NCBI GenBank assembly: GCA_037576215.1
Contig: JBANDB010000003.1
Coordinates: 4,898,001-4,962,000 of the forward strand
Source of the DNA: Armillaria gallica
Lineage: Eukaryota; Basidiomycota; Agaricomycetes; Agaricales; Physalacriaceae
Reading direction: 5' to 3'
DNA length: 64,000 nucleotides
Under the pieces are notes generated by a model. That model was not told where the DNA came from. It worked only from the letters and a program-made list of their open reading frames with translations, and ran no database searches. The position numbers were made by a program, and so were the translations under genes. Below are positions 36,874 through 55,239 of the stretch, piece after piece. How positions within the stretch are numbered: the stretch's first letter is position 1; each line of letters starts with the position of its first letter.

Positions 36874-39150
36874 TCACATGACATGCGCCCTGTATCTCTC
36901 TACCCACTCTTTATCTTCTGCTGTTATTCCACTCTCGAATTTGACGAATACATCCTCGGCATCGAGAAACGCTCTCTTGATCAACTTAGCTTTGCCTTCA
37001 CTTCGTGGGGTGATTCGACATCGAAACGGTCGGGGCGCGGTGAGAATTCCCTATGTGTCAGCGGTTCTAGCAGGATCGTTGAATGGACGAACTGAACATA
37101 CCTTTTCGTAATCGAAGATATCTATCGGAAGGGTTGCGCCAGTGACAGGATCTTTCGCAGGAGAAAACTGGAAGGCCCAGATGAGGTTCATGGTGTTGAG
37201 CATCTAGTACACAGTTTGAACACGATTCGTTCCGGAAGAGAAACGGTTTATCTACCAAGGAGTTGTTGGCAAGATGCATCCCAGGACATATGCGCTGTTA
37301 AATTCGTAGAGTCATTGGAGACAAAATCGTGTTGTATCAGGGACAACTTACTCTCCCACTTCCGAATGCCAGAGTCGACCGAAAAGTACTGTCATCGACA
37401 CCCGGTTTCGTTCCATGCTCTGTTAACAAGTACCTGTCTGGATTGAAGACCTCGGGTTCGTCATAAACGTCTATTCAAAAGATCTGTGACTTTTCTAGCT
37501 TCAACCGACGCATAGTGATCCTACCTGGATCATGGAATATCCCCCCTATTTGGAATCAAAAAGTGAGGTCAATAGTCAAGATCAGAACCCTTACATGTAT
37601 TGACAAAGATTGTTGCGCCTTTCGGTATCATATATCCATGATACTAACACAACTTAGATGTGAAAGAAAGAGACGAAGGTCGCACACCTCTTCAGCCGCC
37701 AACATCCCATGAGGAATAGCAACGGGAGCGACTGGTCTAAATCGATGGGTCTGCCGGAGGAAGATGCGTGAGGGAACTGATGCCTTGTTAACTTTGAAAG
37801 TAAACAGACCTCCTTGACGACAGCCTGTATGTAAGGTAGATCGGCGAAATCATCCAACGTCGGCAACCTTTGATCCCCAACAACCTTGTCCATTTCTTCT
37901 TGAGCCTTTCGTTGCGCTTCAGGGAATTCCACAAGGGCTAGGATCAGAGATTGCAGGAATGAAGACGTCGTGTCCGAACCGCCTTCGATAAGAACGCCTC
38001 CGAGATATCTATGGAGATGCAGTGCAGGGGTGAAAGTTTTAATGAAGGTACTTACCCCGTCAACTCACGGTTCAAGCCAAGGAGTTCTTGATTTTGTAGA
38101 ATCCTTTCCATAAAACACCCATTTTCCTGACCATTTTGTAGTCTTGCTTGACACTCATCGAGTAAACCAAAATACAACTGGCGCTGTAGGTGTCTCGTTT
38201 CCTTGCAAAGGCGTTTCCATGCGCCTGGAAGGTGCCGTAAGAAAGGCAAAAGATCCAAAGGAGGATGCGCTCCAGGTTCTAGCACTAGTTCCCATAAATG
38301 TTGTGCTTCAAAGAACAGTGTCGCCTCAGGAGACTCGTAGCGTGGACATCGCTTTCCATAGGTTATGGAGAGTATGGTGGAATTGGAGTATCGGCGAACG
38401 TGGGTGTAGAAGGCCTGTTACGGATTCATTCAACTTGGACGCGACGGATAGGGATACTTATGAGAAGACCAACCTCGGGTGTTCGTAATATATCATACAT
38501 GAGCTGGGCAGCCTCCGCTCTCTGGATGGGAAGGTGTTCGAGCGAAGCTTTGGGAGTCAGCATCGCATGGGCATTCTTGCGAAGCACTCTCCACGCATCC
38601 GCTTCAATAGGATCATGTCAGGATCTGAATAACTTCCGGCATCAGGTGATCCCTTCTTACAGTATCGTGCCAGCACCATGTTCGAGCCACCGGTGACGAC
38701 GTCTGCCATGTGGTGTGGTGGCCTGTCCGCGGTAGAGGCACTTCGCTTGTCCATTAGTTCTTTCACCGCTGCCGCACTTGTGATAACGATCGCCGTAGCA
38801 GGACCGACTTTGAGCTGTGGGTTTTTCCCGGAAAGGCTTAGACTGGAATCCAATGAAGAGCCATTGAAACCCGTCGACGTACTGAGTAAACATCGCCGTA
38901 AATTCTCGCCCATTCCGTGAACCTGAAGTATATGAGTCAATTAGTATTCTCCCTGGACGGTAGGCTAAATAGTGGCCTACTTGTAGTGCGCATATTCCGT
39001 AGGGAAGATATGCAAATTTCCTAGCAGAGGCACAGTCGGAGGTCCTGGAGGAAGTCCTAGTTCGCGACTGCCAATCTTCTTCAGTCTGAGTGCCCCCCAA
39101 ACAAGTAGGGCGAGCACGTAGAACCAGATGGACCACTCTGTGACGGTCAT
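36874..39150 (-). CDS. Cytochrome P450 monooxygenase, intact copy
   Basis: It starts MTVTEWSIWFYVLALLVWGA at 39150 (the frame further upstream has no ATG), giving an N-terminal membrane anchor and then LPPGPPTVPLLGNLHIF. Later exons give FTEWARIYGDVYS, LKVGPATAIVITS, RYSDAWRVLRKNAHAML (C helix), HLQRQLYFGLLDECQARL and GGVLIEGGSDTTSSF (I-helix oxygen-binding motif). Then come VKEVHRFRPVAP (ExxR region), the PERF-like PDRYLLTEHG and the heme loop FGSGR-RICPGM, whose cysteine is formed across an intron near 37290. The last exon gives GILTAPRPFRCRITPRSE and stops at 36874-36876. All key motifs are present and no frame break was found. Expected to act in the ER membrane with a P450 reductase; substrate and CYP family are not assigned. 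It is the tandem partner of the pseudogene at 39586-41568. Confidence 0.85.
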
Positions 39151-39585
39151 TGGAGTAAAGAAGTCAGTTCCGAACAAGTATCCAACCAAATATATAGTCG
39201 GACACTGAATGTCCGTGTGCTAGTTATCACTACCTTTATGGAGCTGTTACGCAAGATCTGTCCTATTGGTAGATGGACCACGAGTTTCTCTTAACGTCGA
39301 ATGTCCCTTTGGTGGACGTCATAGGGTCAACTTGAGCGTTGACTACGATTCTGATGACACCGAGGTTAGCGTGCCTGAAGATGGAGCCTTGCCTGTGCTA
39401 TAGCTATGCTGGACTCTGATCTTGTTACTTTCCGGAACGTTGATGTCCAATTGCATGACAAGAAGACGCATGTCGACTGTGAGAGTGGTAGCTTTGAATG
39501 AGTACAGAACACACCGCGGCGATTCTTGCCTTCGTCACCCGGTGATTGAACACCGTCTTCGGCTCTCTTCCTTATTTACAAGCAT
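39151..39585. other. Spacer between tandem P450 copies
   Basis: This is the upstream region of the intact P450 and the 3' flank of the pseudogene. No gene or distinct site was recognised. Confidence 0.4.
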
Positions 39586-41568
39586 TCAAACGCATTGCAC
39601 ATGATCGTCACCGCATCTATGATTGAACACCCATTCCTTATCTTCGGCAGATATACCGTTCTCAAATCTGACGAATGTATCCGCGGCATGGCGGAAAACT
39701 GCTTTGATCAGCTTCGCCTTAGAGTCGCTACGCTGAGTGATCTGACATTGGAACGGACAGGGTGCAGTAGTTATGCCCTGCACAACAAGGCCTTTAGTCC
39801 AATATTGACTGTACGGCAAGGAAATGCAAATGTCGACCGGAAGTGGCGTGCCAGTGACAGCATCAAGAGGGGAGAAAATTGAGAAGCCCAGATGAGATTC
39901 ATTGCATTGAGCGCCTATAACAAAAAACAAGGTCACAACAACAGAAGAACAAGACACACACCAAGGAATTGTTAGCAAAAAAAGTCTCAGGGCATATGCG
40001 CTAGAAGTCATTCAGTCGTACGATTAAGGAGGAACAAGACGTCGAAGTTTTACTCTTCCGCTTCCAAAGGGTAGAATTGACCGGTAGCAACGATCATCAA
40101 CGCCAGGCTTCGTGCCATGTTCTGTTAGTAGACATCTGCCGGGATCAAAACCCTCGGGTTTTTCGAACGCGTCTGACCGAGGAGCTGTGATTCCGATACG
40201 AACCTGGATCATGAAATATTCCCCCTTCTCCCGAAGTTAGGAAATAATAAAAAGTATGCAGTGGCAAAACTCACACGTATTGACAAATATCGTAGCACCT
40301 TTCGGTATCGCGTAACCGTGATACTTATACTAATGAGATTATGAAAAAGGGATAGGCGTGGCTTACCTCCTCTGTTGCTGTCATCGCGTGAGGTATGGCA
40401 AGAGAAGCAACCGGTCTGAATCGATGGGTCTACCCAAAGAATAACGCATCAGCCTGTATGTAAGGGAGATTGGCGAAGTCAGCCAGGGTAGGTATTCTCT
40501 GATCACCAAGAACCCTATCCATCTTTTCTTGCCCCTTTCGCTGAGCCTCAGGAAACGCCGTCAAAGCCATAATCAAGGAATGAAGGAAGGAAGCCGTTGC
40601 ACCAGAACCGCCTTCGATAAGTGCACCCCCAAGATACCTAATAAGATTATCAATCGTGGTTATTCAGAACTATGGAAAAGATTAGAGTCTACCCCGTCAA
40701 TTCTCGGTCCACGCCGAAAATTTTCTGGTTTTGTAATACTCTTTCTATGAAGCAACCAGTTTCCTGGCCATACTGCAATCGTGCTTGACATTCATCGAGT
40801 AAACCAAAGTACAGTTGGCGTTGCAATCTCCTAACTTGCTTGCAGAGGTCTTTCCACGATCCTGGCAGGTATCTCAGAAAAGGCAGTAGATATAGAGGAG
40901 GATGTGCTCCAGGTTCTAGTGCGTGGTTCCACTGTAACAAATCCTTTCGCTTCAGGATATTCGTAGCGCGGACAGATAGCAAGATGTCCTATATAAGCTG
41001 GGCGGCCTCCGCTTTCTGAATGGGCAGATATTCTAGTGAAGCTCGCGTAGCCAACATTGTGTGAGCTGCCTTGCGAAGCACTTGCCGTATTTCCGCTACG
41101 TTGATGAAGTATCAGCATTTGCATATTGTCCATTAACATAAACTTACAGTTTCCCATGCTTGAACCGCCGGTGATACTGACCCCATGTGGTGAGGCGGTC
41201 TGTCCGAAGTAGACGAGCTCCACCCGTCCATGTATTCCTTCACCACAACAAGACTGATAGTCACTATCAATGTGCTAGGCCCGGCCTTCAGCTGTATGGG
41301 TATCAGCAAACCGTATCAAATGTGACCGGCAACTTACCGAGCAGATTTCGCCGTAGACCATTCAGCGAACCTAGCAATGTAATAGTTCGGCGTGCTTGCA
41401 ATGGACTTTCTCTGTAGTAAAAACATTCAAATTTCCCAGTTAAGGCACAGTCGGAGGGCCGGGAGGAAGTCTTGAGTCGCAATGACCAATCCTGATAATT
41501 CTGATCACTGCACAAGCAAAGAGAGCGATAGTGTAGGGCCAGAAAGAAGACGGCACACAGACTGCCAT
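39586..41568 (-). pseudogene. Cytochrome P450 pseudogene (tandem duplicate of the intact copy)
   Basis: It aligns exon by exon with the P450 at 36874-39150. It starts MAVCVPSSFWPYTIALFACA at 41568 and reaches LPPGPPTVP, where the next codon is TAA (41440-41442) at a Leu position in the intact copy. Near 41357 the GAATGG..TACGGC block has lost 7 nt, shifting the frame. Near 41180 one base is missing after HHMG, and near 40989-40991 the Tyr of QLMYDI has become TAG. The heme loop keeps its cysteine but reads RICPE instead of RICPG, and the following MHLANNS has become TFFANNS (about 39970-40000). Downstream stretches such as RRLQRQLYFGLLDECQARLQ are still well kept, so decay is moderate. No protein of P450 length can be made from it. 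Confidence 0.88.
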
Positions 41569-42005
41569 TTAATAAAGTAGGCTGCCCAACCCAAGTCCAA
41601 CCCCCATGATATGACAAGCTGCATCGGTCTTTGAATGGCGAATGCTAGAGCTGTTCACGGAGCCGATACGCAAAAATTATCCCATAAGGATCTGTGGATG
41701 CGCGTACCTAAAATCGCGTTATCTTGTTTGTTAAGTCACTGTCCAAGCAACTTCGTTTTCTAGTAGCCCATGCACGTGATATTCTTGTTCTCTTCCTTAA
41801 TCAGCGACATCTGGTCAGAGTGGTGCTGTTAGCCGAAAATTCTCCAAGGCATCACGATGCTGAGTCTGAGATACGCGTATATTTCGTGGAGCAATATGAT
41901 GTCAACGCGTGTAGACCCGTTCTTAGCTCGACTTACGTTCTCCGGGCCTCGGCGTTTTCTGTTCTCCCTTCTCCCAGCTTCTCCCTCTTCTACAACTTGA
42001 ACACT
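41569..42005. other. Intergenic divergent gap
   Basis: Upstream region of both the P450 pseudogene (-) and the Frag1/DRAM/Sfk1 gene (+). Pyrimidine-rich just before the 42006 ATG. No specific site seen. Confidence 0.4.
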
Positions 42006-43083
42006 ATGAGCAGCGAGCATCAACATTGGGCGTATGTCTGGATACCCATTCTTGGGGGCTTCATGTGGTTCTGTACTGTGGCTCTTGCATTACCTTGCGT
42101 TCCTTATTTCTCACGGTATTCGTCAGCTACCCTACTATCCATGTTGATAACATGGCTGGCCACTGGGCGGCCACATTATGGTGCGTTTTTTCTGAAACGA
42201 AGTAGGGCTTACATTGATTTCATACATAGTGTCCATGGACGGTTCTATTGCATACATATCTGATATAGGTGCAGAATCCGCATATTCATTTATACCAATT
42301 ACCTATTCAACACATTCGTGTCAGGCGCCGATATTCTCAAGCCGCTCTTTATAGCAGGTTGTGCAATAACCGCCGTTTGTTTCTTCCTGTCCTTATGTGT
42401 CGAGCGCGGCTTGAGACATGTTGGTCGGTAAGCTTGGTTTTCATGTGTCACTTTCAATTCAAACTCATCGAATATTAGCCTAATGCCTCACATGCGCACT
42501 AGAGAACGGATATTTGGATATCTTGCAATATTTGGTTCCTTCGTTGGGGGCTGTGGGCTCATTCTACTATCAATCTTCGACACAAAGCGTCACCCTTCTC
42601 TCCATCGAGTGTTTTTACTCGTCTTCATGCTTGGTGTTGCTATTAGTGCTCTTTTTACTGTTATTGAGGTGAGCATTGTGCTCGTACTGCATATGACGCG
42701 GATCTGATAACGGTTCACCCCAGTTCCGATGGCTCAGCAGAGATTTCCGAGACGTCAGGACGTTAAAAATGGCGTATCTCGTCAAAGCTATCATAGCTAC
42801 CATCCTTATTCTCTTAGCTTTTGCATTCGGGGTCGCATTGTACAAAAGCATTAATGTGGGAGGTGCGTCTCTCGCCTACTCCTCATGTTTTATTGTCAGT
42901 CTCAGCGCTTATTCATCAGCGGTCCTTGAATGGACCATCTCTTTTGGATTCACACTTTATCTTTTAACGTTCTTCTTTGATTTGAGGCAGTCAAAAGGAG
43001 TGCAGCGCGGGGAACTCAGTGCCGAGAAATTTACGACACGCGCAAGACCCCATGATGATAGACTGACTACCAGACAAGTGTAA
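42006..43083 (+). CDS. Frag1/DRAM/Sfk1 family membrane protein
   Basis: Six exons join in phase from ATG 42006 (MSSEHQHWAYVWIPILGGFM). The protein has a first membrane span, then TWLATGRPHYVSMDGSIAYI and SDIGADILKPLFIAGCAI. Next is HVGRLMPHMRTRERIFGYLA, and then LDTKRH-like, FMLGVAISALFTVIEFRWLS, YLVKAIIATILILLAFAFGV and AVLEWTISFGFTLYLLTFFF blocks. This is the six-span layout of the Frag1/DRAM/Sfk1 family; the WLATGR..Y and D(V/I)GA motifs are characteristic. Family knowledge: members include the PGAP2-like Frag1, autophagy-linked DRAM and yeast Sfk1, which helps recruit PI4-kinase to the plasma membrane. Which role applies here cannot be told. The C-terminus is hydrophilic. Introns are about 50 to 70 nt. 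Confidence 0.85.
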
Positions 43084-43279
43084 TGAAAGTGGACATTGCA
43101 CATAATGTTTCACTCAAACTTCAGTCATCACACACTATATACTTTACTGTATACTACAAACTATGAACCTTATGTTCAACACATTGAGCTCTACTATTAC
43201 TGCAGGTCGATGCCGGCTTAAAAGTGGTTATAAAATTAACGTAAAATTCAACGGCTCGACTTCAACAACGACCCCTCCT

Positions 43280-44899
43280 CTAGGGCGCAAGATTCAGTTC
43301 CAAATCAAGCTGCCTTGCCAATTCCAAATCCTTCTCTTCCTGTTCTTTTCTCCGAGTTGCCTCTGCTTCCGCAGCTCTCAGTGCTTGAAGACGAGCTGGA
43401 TCAGGACCAGGTGTTGAAGATGGAGGCGGCGGTCGGGCAAGTACGGGAGAAGGTGGTGAAGGCGTCAGCTTGGAGTTTTGGACATCCGGTGGAAGAGGAA
43501 GTGGCGATTGGTAGCGAGCGATCAGATACGGATCAGAAAGACCATTGCGCTCGCTCGCTGACTGCGGACGATAGCTCGGCTGTGCCTGGAGGTATCCGTT
43601 GTGCGCTCCGGGATAGGCAGAGTGCGAATTGTACTCGTAATTTGCGGGTGTTGGCGATGAAGGAGGCACAAGCGGTCCGACATTCGGCAGGGGAAATAAG
43701 ACCGGACCCATGGGTGTCTCGGAATCAGACCACAAGGGATTGTGTTGCTTAGGAGGCGCTGGGAGATTGGGTGGGACTTGCATACCGGAATACCGACCCT
43801 GAGGAGGCTGATGAGAAGCTGCATCTAGGTTATTTCCATACGGAGCAGGGGTAGAAAGTGGGTATATTGATGGCGGGGGTGAGGTAGGATGATACTGGTC
43901 GGCTGCTGGGAGTGAGCTTGGTGGCCGTGTGACGCTTCCATACGGGTTAGTGGTGGGAGCTGCGTACCCAAAGTTTGTATGTGTTGGCGGAGGTGATGAA
44001 GGATGTAGATGGTCAGATGGTGGACGTGAGGTGGGCGCCGAGCCGTTTCCAGGACGGAGTGAAGTCGGAACTATTTGGGGTTGAGAAGGTACTCTCGAGT
44101 GACGTCCGATTTTCTCTTCAGGCGGGGATGGAAGTGCAGCATCACGGCCTTTAGGCGAATGGGAGGACGAGCGCAATTCCGCAGGTGTGGGCAAGTTCTG
44201 ATCTCTGCGAGGACTGACCCTGTTTCCCGGAACCGATGGCTTCAAAGCGGCTGGAACTTGGTTGTGGGAAGCTGGACGTGCAAGTCTATCAGCAGCGGGG
44301 AATTTCGACGGCCTTCTCTTCAGCGGACCGCCTCCCGAAGGTGCGAGGGTAGCTACCACTGGCGTTCGCACCGGACCCTGTACAGGAGCTGTCTGTGGCG
44401 GAGGAGCATTAGAGTAATATGTGATCTCCAGATACACTTCGCCTCGCTGAACGCCGTCAATGTCCAACAAAACCCAGTCTGCATAACGCATCAATCCGAT
44501 GTCTAACGTTCAGTTGAAACAGTCGCTTACCGTCAAACTCGCCCGTCTTCAACGTCTCTGATATGTCAATCTTCGCTTGTCCAAGCAGCTCATCTGTTCT
44601 GGGTTCTTTCGACCAGCAGGACAATTCTAACTTCCGATGTTTGTCGGCAGTACCCTTCATAACGGGGAATCTGATTTCAGCATCCCAAACAGGATGCTGG
44701 CCCCCTTTCACATCGACCTCCGTTTTCTTTGTTGTTCCTTTTGGCTGGATTAGATGAAGCCAATTGATCAATCGTTAAAGGACTGACCATTGATGATCAG
44801 CTGAGCATAAACATCTTGCTTGTAGAAAGAATGTTTATCTATCAAGTTTCGGGCTTTGAGAATAACAATAATGAGAGTACCGAGTTCGTCTCCAGACAT
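43280..44899 (-). CDS. C2-domain, proline-rich cytokinesis protein (Inn1/Fic1-like)
   Basis: Three exons. Exon 1 from ATG 44899 gives MSGDELGTLIIVILKARNLI and YKQDVYAQLIING. Exon 2 begins TTKKTEVDVKGGQHPVWDAE and ends LKTGEFD. Exon 3 begins WVLLDIDGVQRGEVYLEITY. Together residues 1-130 form a C2 domain. The remaining roughly 380 residues are rich in Pro, Ser and Asn with many PxxP motifs (for example PPPQTAPVQGP, RPPSDHLHPSSPPP, PPSSLPAADQYHP) and end in a charged helix EATRRKEQEEKDLELARQLD. An N-terminal C2 domain plus PxxP tail is the plan of yeast Inn1 and fission-yeast Fic1, which bind F-BAR/SH3 proteins at the division site. Role inferred from architecture only. Three GATA motifs lie about 115-150 bp upstream of the start. 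Confidence 0.78.
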
Positions 44900-45012
44900 A
44901 TCTATGAGAGAGAGAGAGGTGTCGCGCTGTGTTTCAACTCATCGATGCGATGCGATGCGGTGTCTTTGGCGCTGATGGCAGTCAATTTTCTCACGGAAAA
45001 TGTCGTCCGATC

Positions 45013-45045
45013 TTATCAGATAAGTACTCTCCCATCTTATCAGAT
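45013..45045 (-). promoter_or_regulatory. Cluster of iron-GATA-type sites (ATCWGATAA)
   Basis: TTATCAGATAA at 45013-45023 contains ATCWGATAA on both strands (plus 45015-45023, minus 45021-45013). TTATCAGAT at 45037-45045 is a third match on the minus strand. ATCWGATAA is the known binding consensus of fungal iron-regulatory GATA factors (SreA/Urbs1/Sfu1 type). The cluster lies upstream of the C2-domain gene and about 135 bp beyond the 3' end of the NIS siderophore synthetase, so its target is unclear. Confidence 0.5.
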
Positions 45046-45179
45046 ACCCAGAAGAACATTGGCAAAGATTCAAGAAGCCAATACCCATCACATTTGATTA
45101 TCGTGAGGAATCCAAATTTCATTCATTGACAAACGCTATAAATCACACATACTGATTAGATTGCACCACATCAGAGTCT

Positions 45180-47359
45180 TCAATTCTCTTGACCAGGCAC
45201 ATCACAGGCCGTCTCAAGGTTTGAAGGACGGTACAGAATCAGGTTCGGGAAAGGACTAAACACCATCTGTGTTAAATGATAGTCAGTCCATTGACACGGA
45301 AATCCGAAAAAAGACCTACATCCCGGTACAACCCTTGTAACCGCATCCTCATCAAACATTTCCCAGAAACGGTGTCACTCCCAGGATCCAACCAAACCTT
45401 ACGCAGCTCATGGTCGGCGGGAATAATTGAGTTCAAGTGACGCCTAAGGATTTCCCACCCGCAACCATTGTAATGCATCCCGAGGAGCCGGATCAGTCGC
45501 TGCAAGTGGTTGTGAATGAGAGTGTGGTAGAATTTAGGGTAGGCCTCTTCCGTGGTGCTGGTAACAACACAATGACCCGGCAAAAAATCGAAATCGATGC
45601 CAGTAGATTTAGCCAACGTAGCCGGGTGAATTCGCAGGCCCCCAAGATCACGAACGACGAACCCGAGCAGATTCCCGGACTCGATGTCGAACCGTGCGAG
45701 GACGTTCTGCGCATGGGCTTCAAATGCCACGCCATTGTAGATCAGTGGTGGTAGCAATGCCTCGCAGGCAAGGCGTATGTATCTATTGCTTACATTTTAG
45801 AATGACAATAATCGGAAAAAAAGGCGAGAACTATCAGCTAACCTTTCTAAGAACTCAACCCGTTTTTCGTATGTATCTAGATGGAATACGTGTTCCACGG
45901 CAGAAACGCCCGCAGGAACGCCCTTGTGGCCTACCTCAAGCAAAGCCGCGCAAACTATTACACATTCACCATGTGCAGGTTGATATGTTTCCCTGAAAAT
46001 AGCCGTGAAATGCTTAGCAATTTCTGAATCCACGCCGTTGTACACAGCGCTAGCGGGCTCCCGTTCGATCGAAAGAATACCACGATCAACTGTCAGCTTG
46101 GGAACGATCTCTGATGAGAATCTGGGGCCAAAGTCGGCTGTGAAGTGGGATATCGTGCGCAAAGAGGAAGAGATCTTGACACCGACTGATAGTTTAAGCG
46201 CCATTCGAGGCGATTCCGGTATTACAAGGGTTCTAGAAGTAAATCAAGCCATTGGGTAAGCTTCAGCTGAAATTTTACGCACCTGATGCTGGCCTGTCCA
46301 CAAGCCCGGATGCTGATATCCGGGGGTAGAATATCGACGCCCTGAAATTTCGCAATGATGTTCGTAATTTGAACTTCGTGGATAGGAACAACAATGGTCG
46401 TGTCATCGATGGTTAACATTTTTCCTGCCCGCTGAGCGGCCATTTGGGCCAGAGTAAAGCTCATGTCATCGAATGGCCCTTGAATATCCAAGCGCGAACG
46501 AGGAACTCGAGCGAAGCGGATGATTGGGTTGTACCAGTCGTAGTCAGAGAGACTCAATGGAATCATTCTGGCACGATGCATCTGAATTGGTTCGTAAGCC
46601 AGCGTGATCATTGCCATTGTTTGCACTTACTGGGTGGGTCGGATGCCCGGCCACCAGGCTTTGCTCCCAATCAATAGCTGCAGACGACAGCGCTGGACAG
46701 GCAGGTGGGTTCTTGAATGATGCCACTGTTTATCAACATCAACGCCTGGCACAGTGTACTGCTCCCGCGAACTTACACTGCCAGTAGAACGAGCTTAGAA
46801 TCTCCACTTCAATGGAAGCATCTTGGACGACCATGTCCTTCACAAACTTTCGCCAGAGATGCAATGGATGATCGATTTTAGCCAGTTCTACTTGTCGAAG
46901 GTCCCAGTGAGGAGGCACCAAAGTCTCCTTCACTGTTCTGGAGAGATCGTTCTATGGGGTGAAATCAATGGCAAGAAGCGGGCAAGATAAGCACCGTCTT
47001 ACATTCATGCTACTGTTTGAGTTCTGAGTAAGCTCATAAATTTCGGGAAGCATATCAAGGGGATCGACAAGGCCGACAGATCGACCATGCTTATCCGCTT
47101 CGACATTGGAGAGAACCGGCGTATTGCGAAGGGGAACGATGGCAAAGATGTCGCGCGACTGAAGAACTCGCCTGATGACAGATTGTTCTGACAGTGAGGT
47201 GGTAGACAGAACTACGAGTATCCCAGTGGCGCGATCTCCATGGACTCGGAGCGGAACGTAAAATGCGCGCAGCAAGGATTCGGTTACTAGACAGGAAAGA
47301 AGACGAGAAGAAACAGCAAATACAGCATCATCGACAACGTTCGTTGGTTGAGATGTCAT
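45180..47359 (-). CDS. IucA/IucC family NRPS-independent siderophore (NIS) synthetase
   Basis: A multi-exon gene from ATG 47359 (MTSQPTNVVDDAVFAVSSRL) to the stop at 45180-45182. The ATP-binding hallmark of the family is present: IDWEQSLVAGHPTHP joined to MHRARMIPLSL, matching the GHPxHPxxKxR motif. Further family blocks are VVPIHEVQITN (the VPxHPWQ position), MALKLSVGVKISSSLRTISH, LPPLIYNGVAFEAHAQNVLA and GFVVRDLGGLRIHP (RD..G near the catalytic end). The last exon ends MVFSPFPNLILYRPSN. Family knowledge: these enzymes adenylate a citrate-type carboxylate and condense it with an amine or alcohol to make hydroxycarboxylate siderophores, as in fungal rhizoferrin or bacterial aerobactin pathways. 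No frame break was found. No obvious partner tailoring enzyme sits beside it; an ABCC transporter starts 1.6 kb away, divergent. The product is unknown. Confidence 0.85.
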
Positions 47360-48957
47360 GTTGGTGGATGAGGGAAATACATTAGTTTCAATAAGGAGGG
47401 CTATTTGTAGGAATGGGGACTAAACATAAAACTGCGGGAAAGAAGCCAAGTTCCGTTTACGCACATGTCATTTCTGTTGAACAGGTACGGCCTTGATGAT
47501 GGAGCAATAAACCACAACTAAAATCAGCGACAAAAACAGATCATGATCACAAATCAGCACCGACGTTTCTCGAATCTCACTGGACGGCTATTCCATAGAC
47601 AGCATTTGGAAGACACGATGTCGGTGCCAAGCGAACCAGCGTCGGCATTCAATATATATTGTCTAGAAAGTTAATCGATGCCGGAACTCTGCTGAAACAG
47701 GCTAATCAAGGATTATCGCGGAAGGATGCGAATCCTTAGTGGTGAATTGGAAAAAGACCTCATTTGGTAATATGTGGCGATCCAGTCATACATCATGCAT
47801 GGTCCACTGGCGGTAGAGAAAACCTGTGTTTTTTTAGCGGTCGTGAGAAGGAATTGCCGTCTTCAAACCTAAATAATATCGTTAATTCTGCGGTCGAAGA
47901 TGTATTGATAATTCACTGGTGTTTTCCGTAAGAATGCCTTGTGTATTTAACCTCGATGCTGCCAATAAGTGGCTTGGAGATATACGGTATGAGTTGTAAA
48001 ACTGCTCAGGAAAATTTTTTAGCATGGTTTTGTACGCTTGCGGTAACCACCTGTCAGTTTCCCCCCTGTTCAAAGACCGTAAGGCGCGATGAACGGCCGT
48101 GGAGCATCGAAGAGAGGACTCACAACAGCATGTCGTGAGCAAAACAGCCTCCGATGAACATTCGTAGCGGAACGGAATAGAGTCATGAGAAAAGATAGAA
48201 CCGGAAGAGCATTTGAATGTGAATTACTTTTCTCGTGACTCGGTAGCGCGCAAAAAAGAGACAGCTACCGTTGGGTTGGCTCACAAAGAAAGTCACCTTG
48301 TTCCTAATGGGATCCAGGAATCGTAAGCATGAGTACACGGGTAAGTGTCCACTGCTGTTTGTCCATTTCCCGAAGCTATTCCGGTGAGAACCGGACACAT
48401 TCAGTGAGAGCATTATGACGAGGATTTCCATTAACATCGTTCATGTGCATGCAAAAAAGACAGACTAAAGCTCAGGTCGCGGAACCAATACTGAAGTCAG
48501 AAGTCTAGAACGCTAGGATGTAGGTTGCAGTAGTTTGGAAGAAGTCACTGTCATAGGTAACTTGATAGGTCCGAATCCACTGCGCTTATGGATTTCGATG
48601 TGCTCGAACGCCAGCACAGACCAAGAAAAGTTTCCATGGTTTCAGGCACGCGGACCGTGGGAACTGTATCTTGGTACGGTAATCAGAATGCCATTTTCGG
48701 AATACTGATGTACCTTGATCACAGAAATGACGAACGCCTTGGAAGACTGCTTATCTTCTTGTAGGATCCCAGGAATCAGATCCCACGCTCGTGGTAATTT
48801 CTCGTCTTTACTCTCGGATTACGATAGACCCGGTTTTACTCAGTGCTCGTTTCAGCCACCTCCTTTAACTAAACGTTATCCTTACGTTATATAGCATATA
48901 TAGCACGATACGGTGTACACTCCAAGGAGAATTCAAGTCTTGAAACATACCTCTCTC
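47360..48957. other. Divergent 1.6-kb intergenic region
   Basis: This lies between the NIS synthetase start (-) and the ABC transporter start (+). It holds TATA-like strings (GTTATATAGCATATATAGC, about 48888-48905) some 55 bp before the transporter ATG. No full ATCWGATAA match was seen here. No gene was recognised. Confidence 0.45.

Positions 48958-55239
<6,282 letters not shown>

Noticed and set aside
45437..45754. Plus-strand 105-codon frame overlapping the NIS synthetase
   Set aside because: Antisense shadow; the minus strand carries the conserved EAHAQN and RD.GG blocks.
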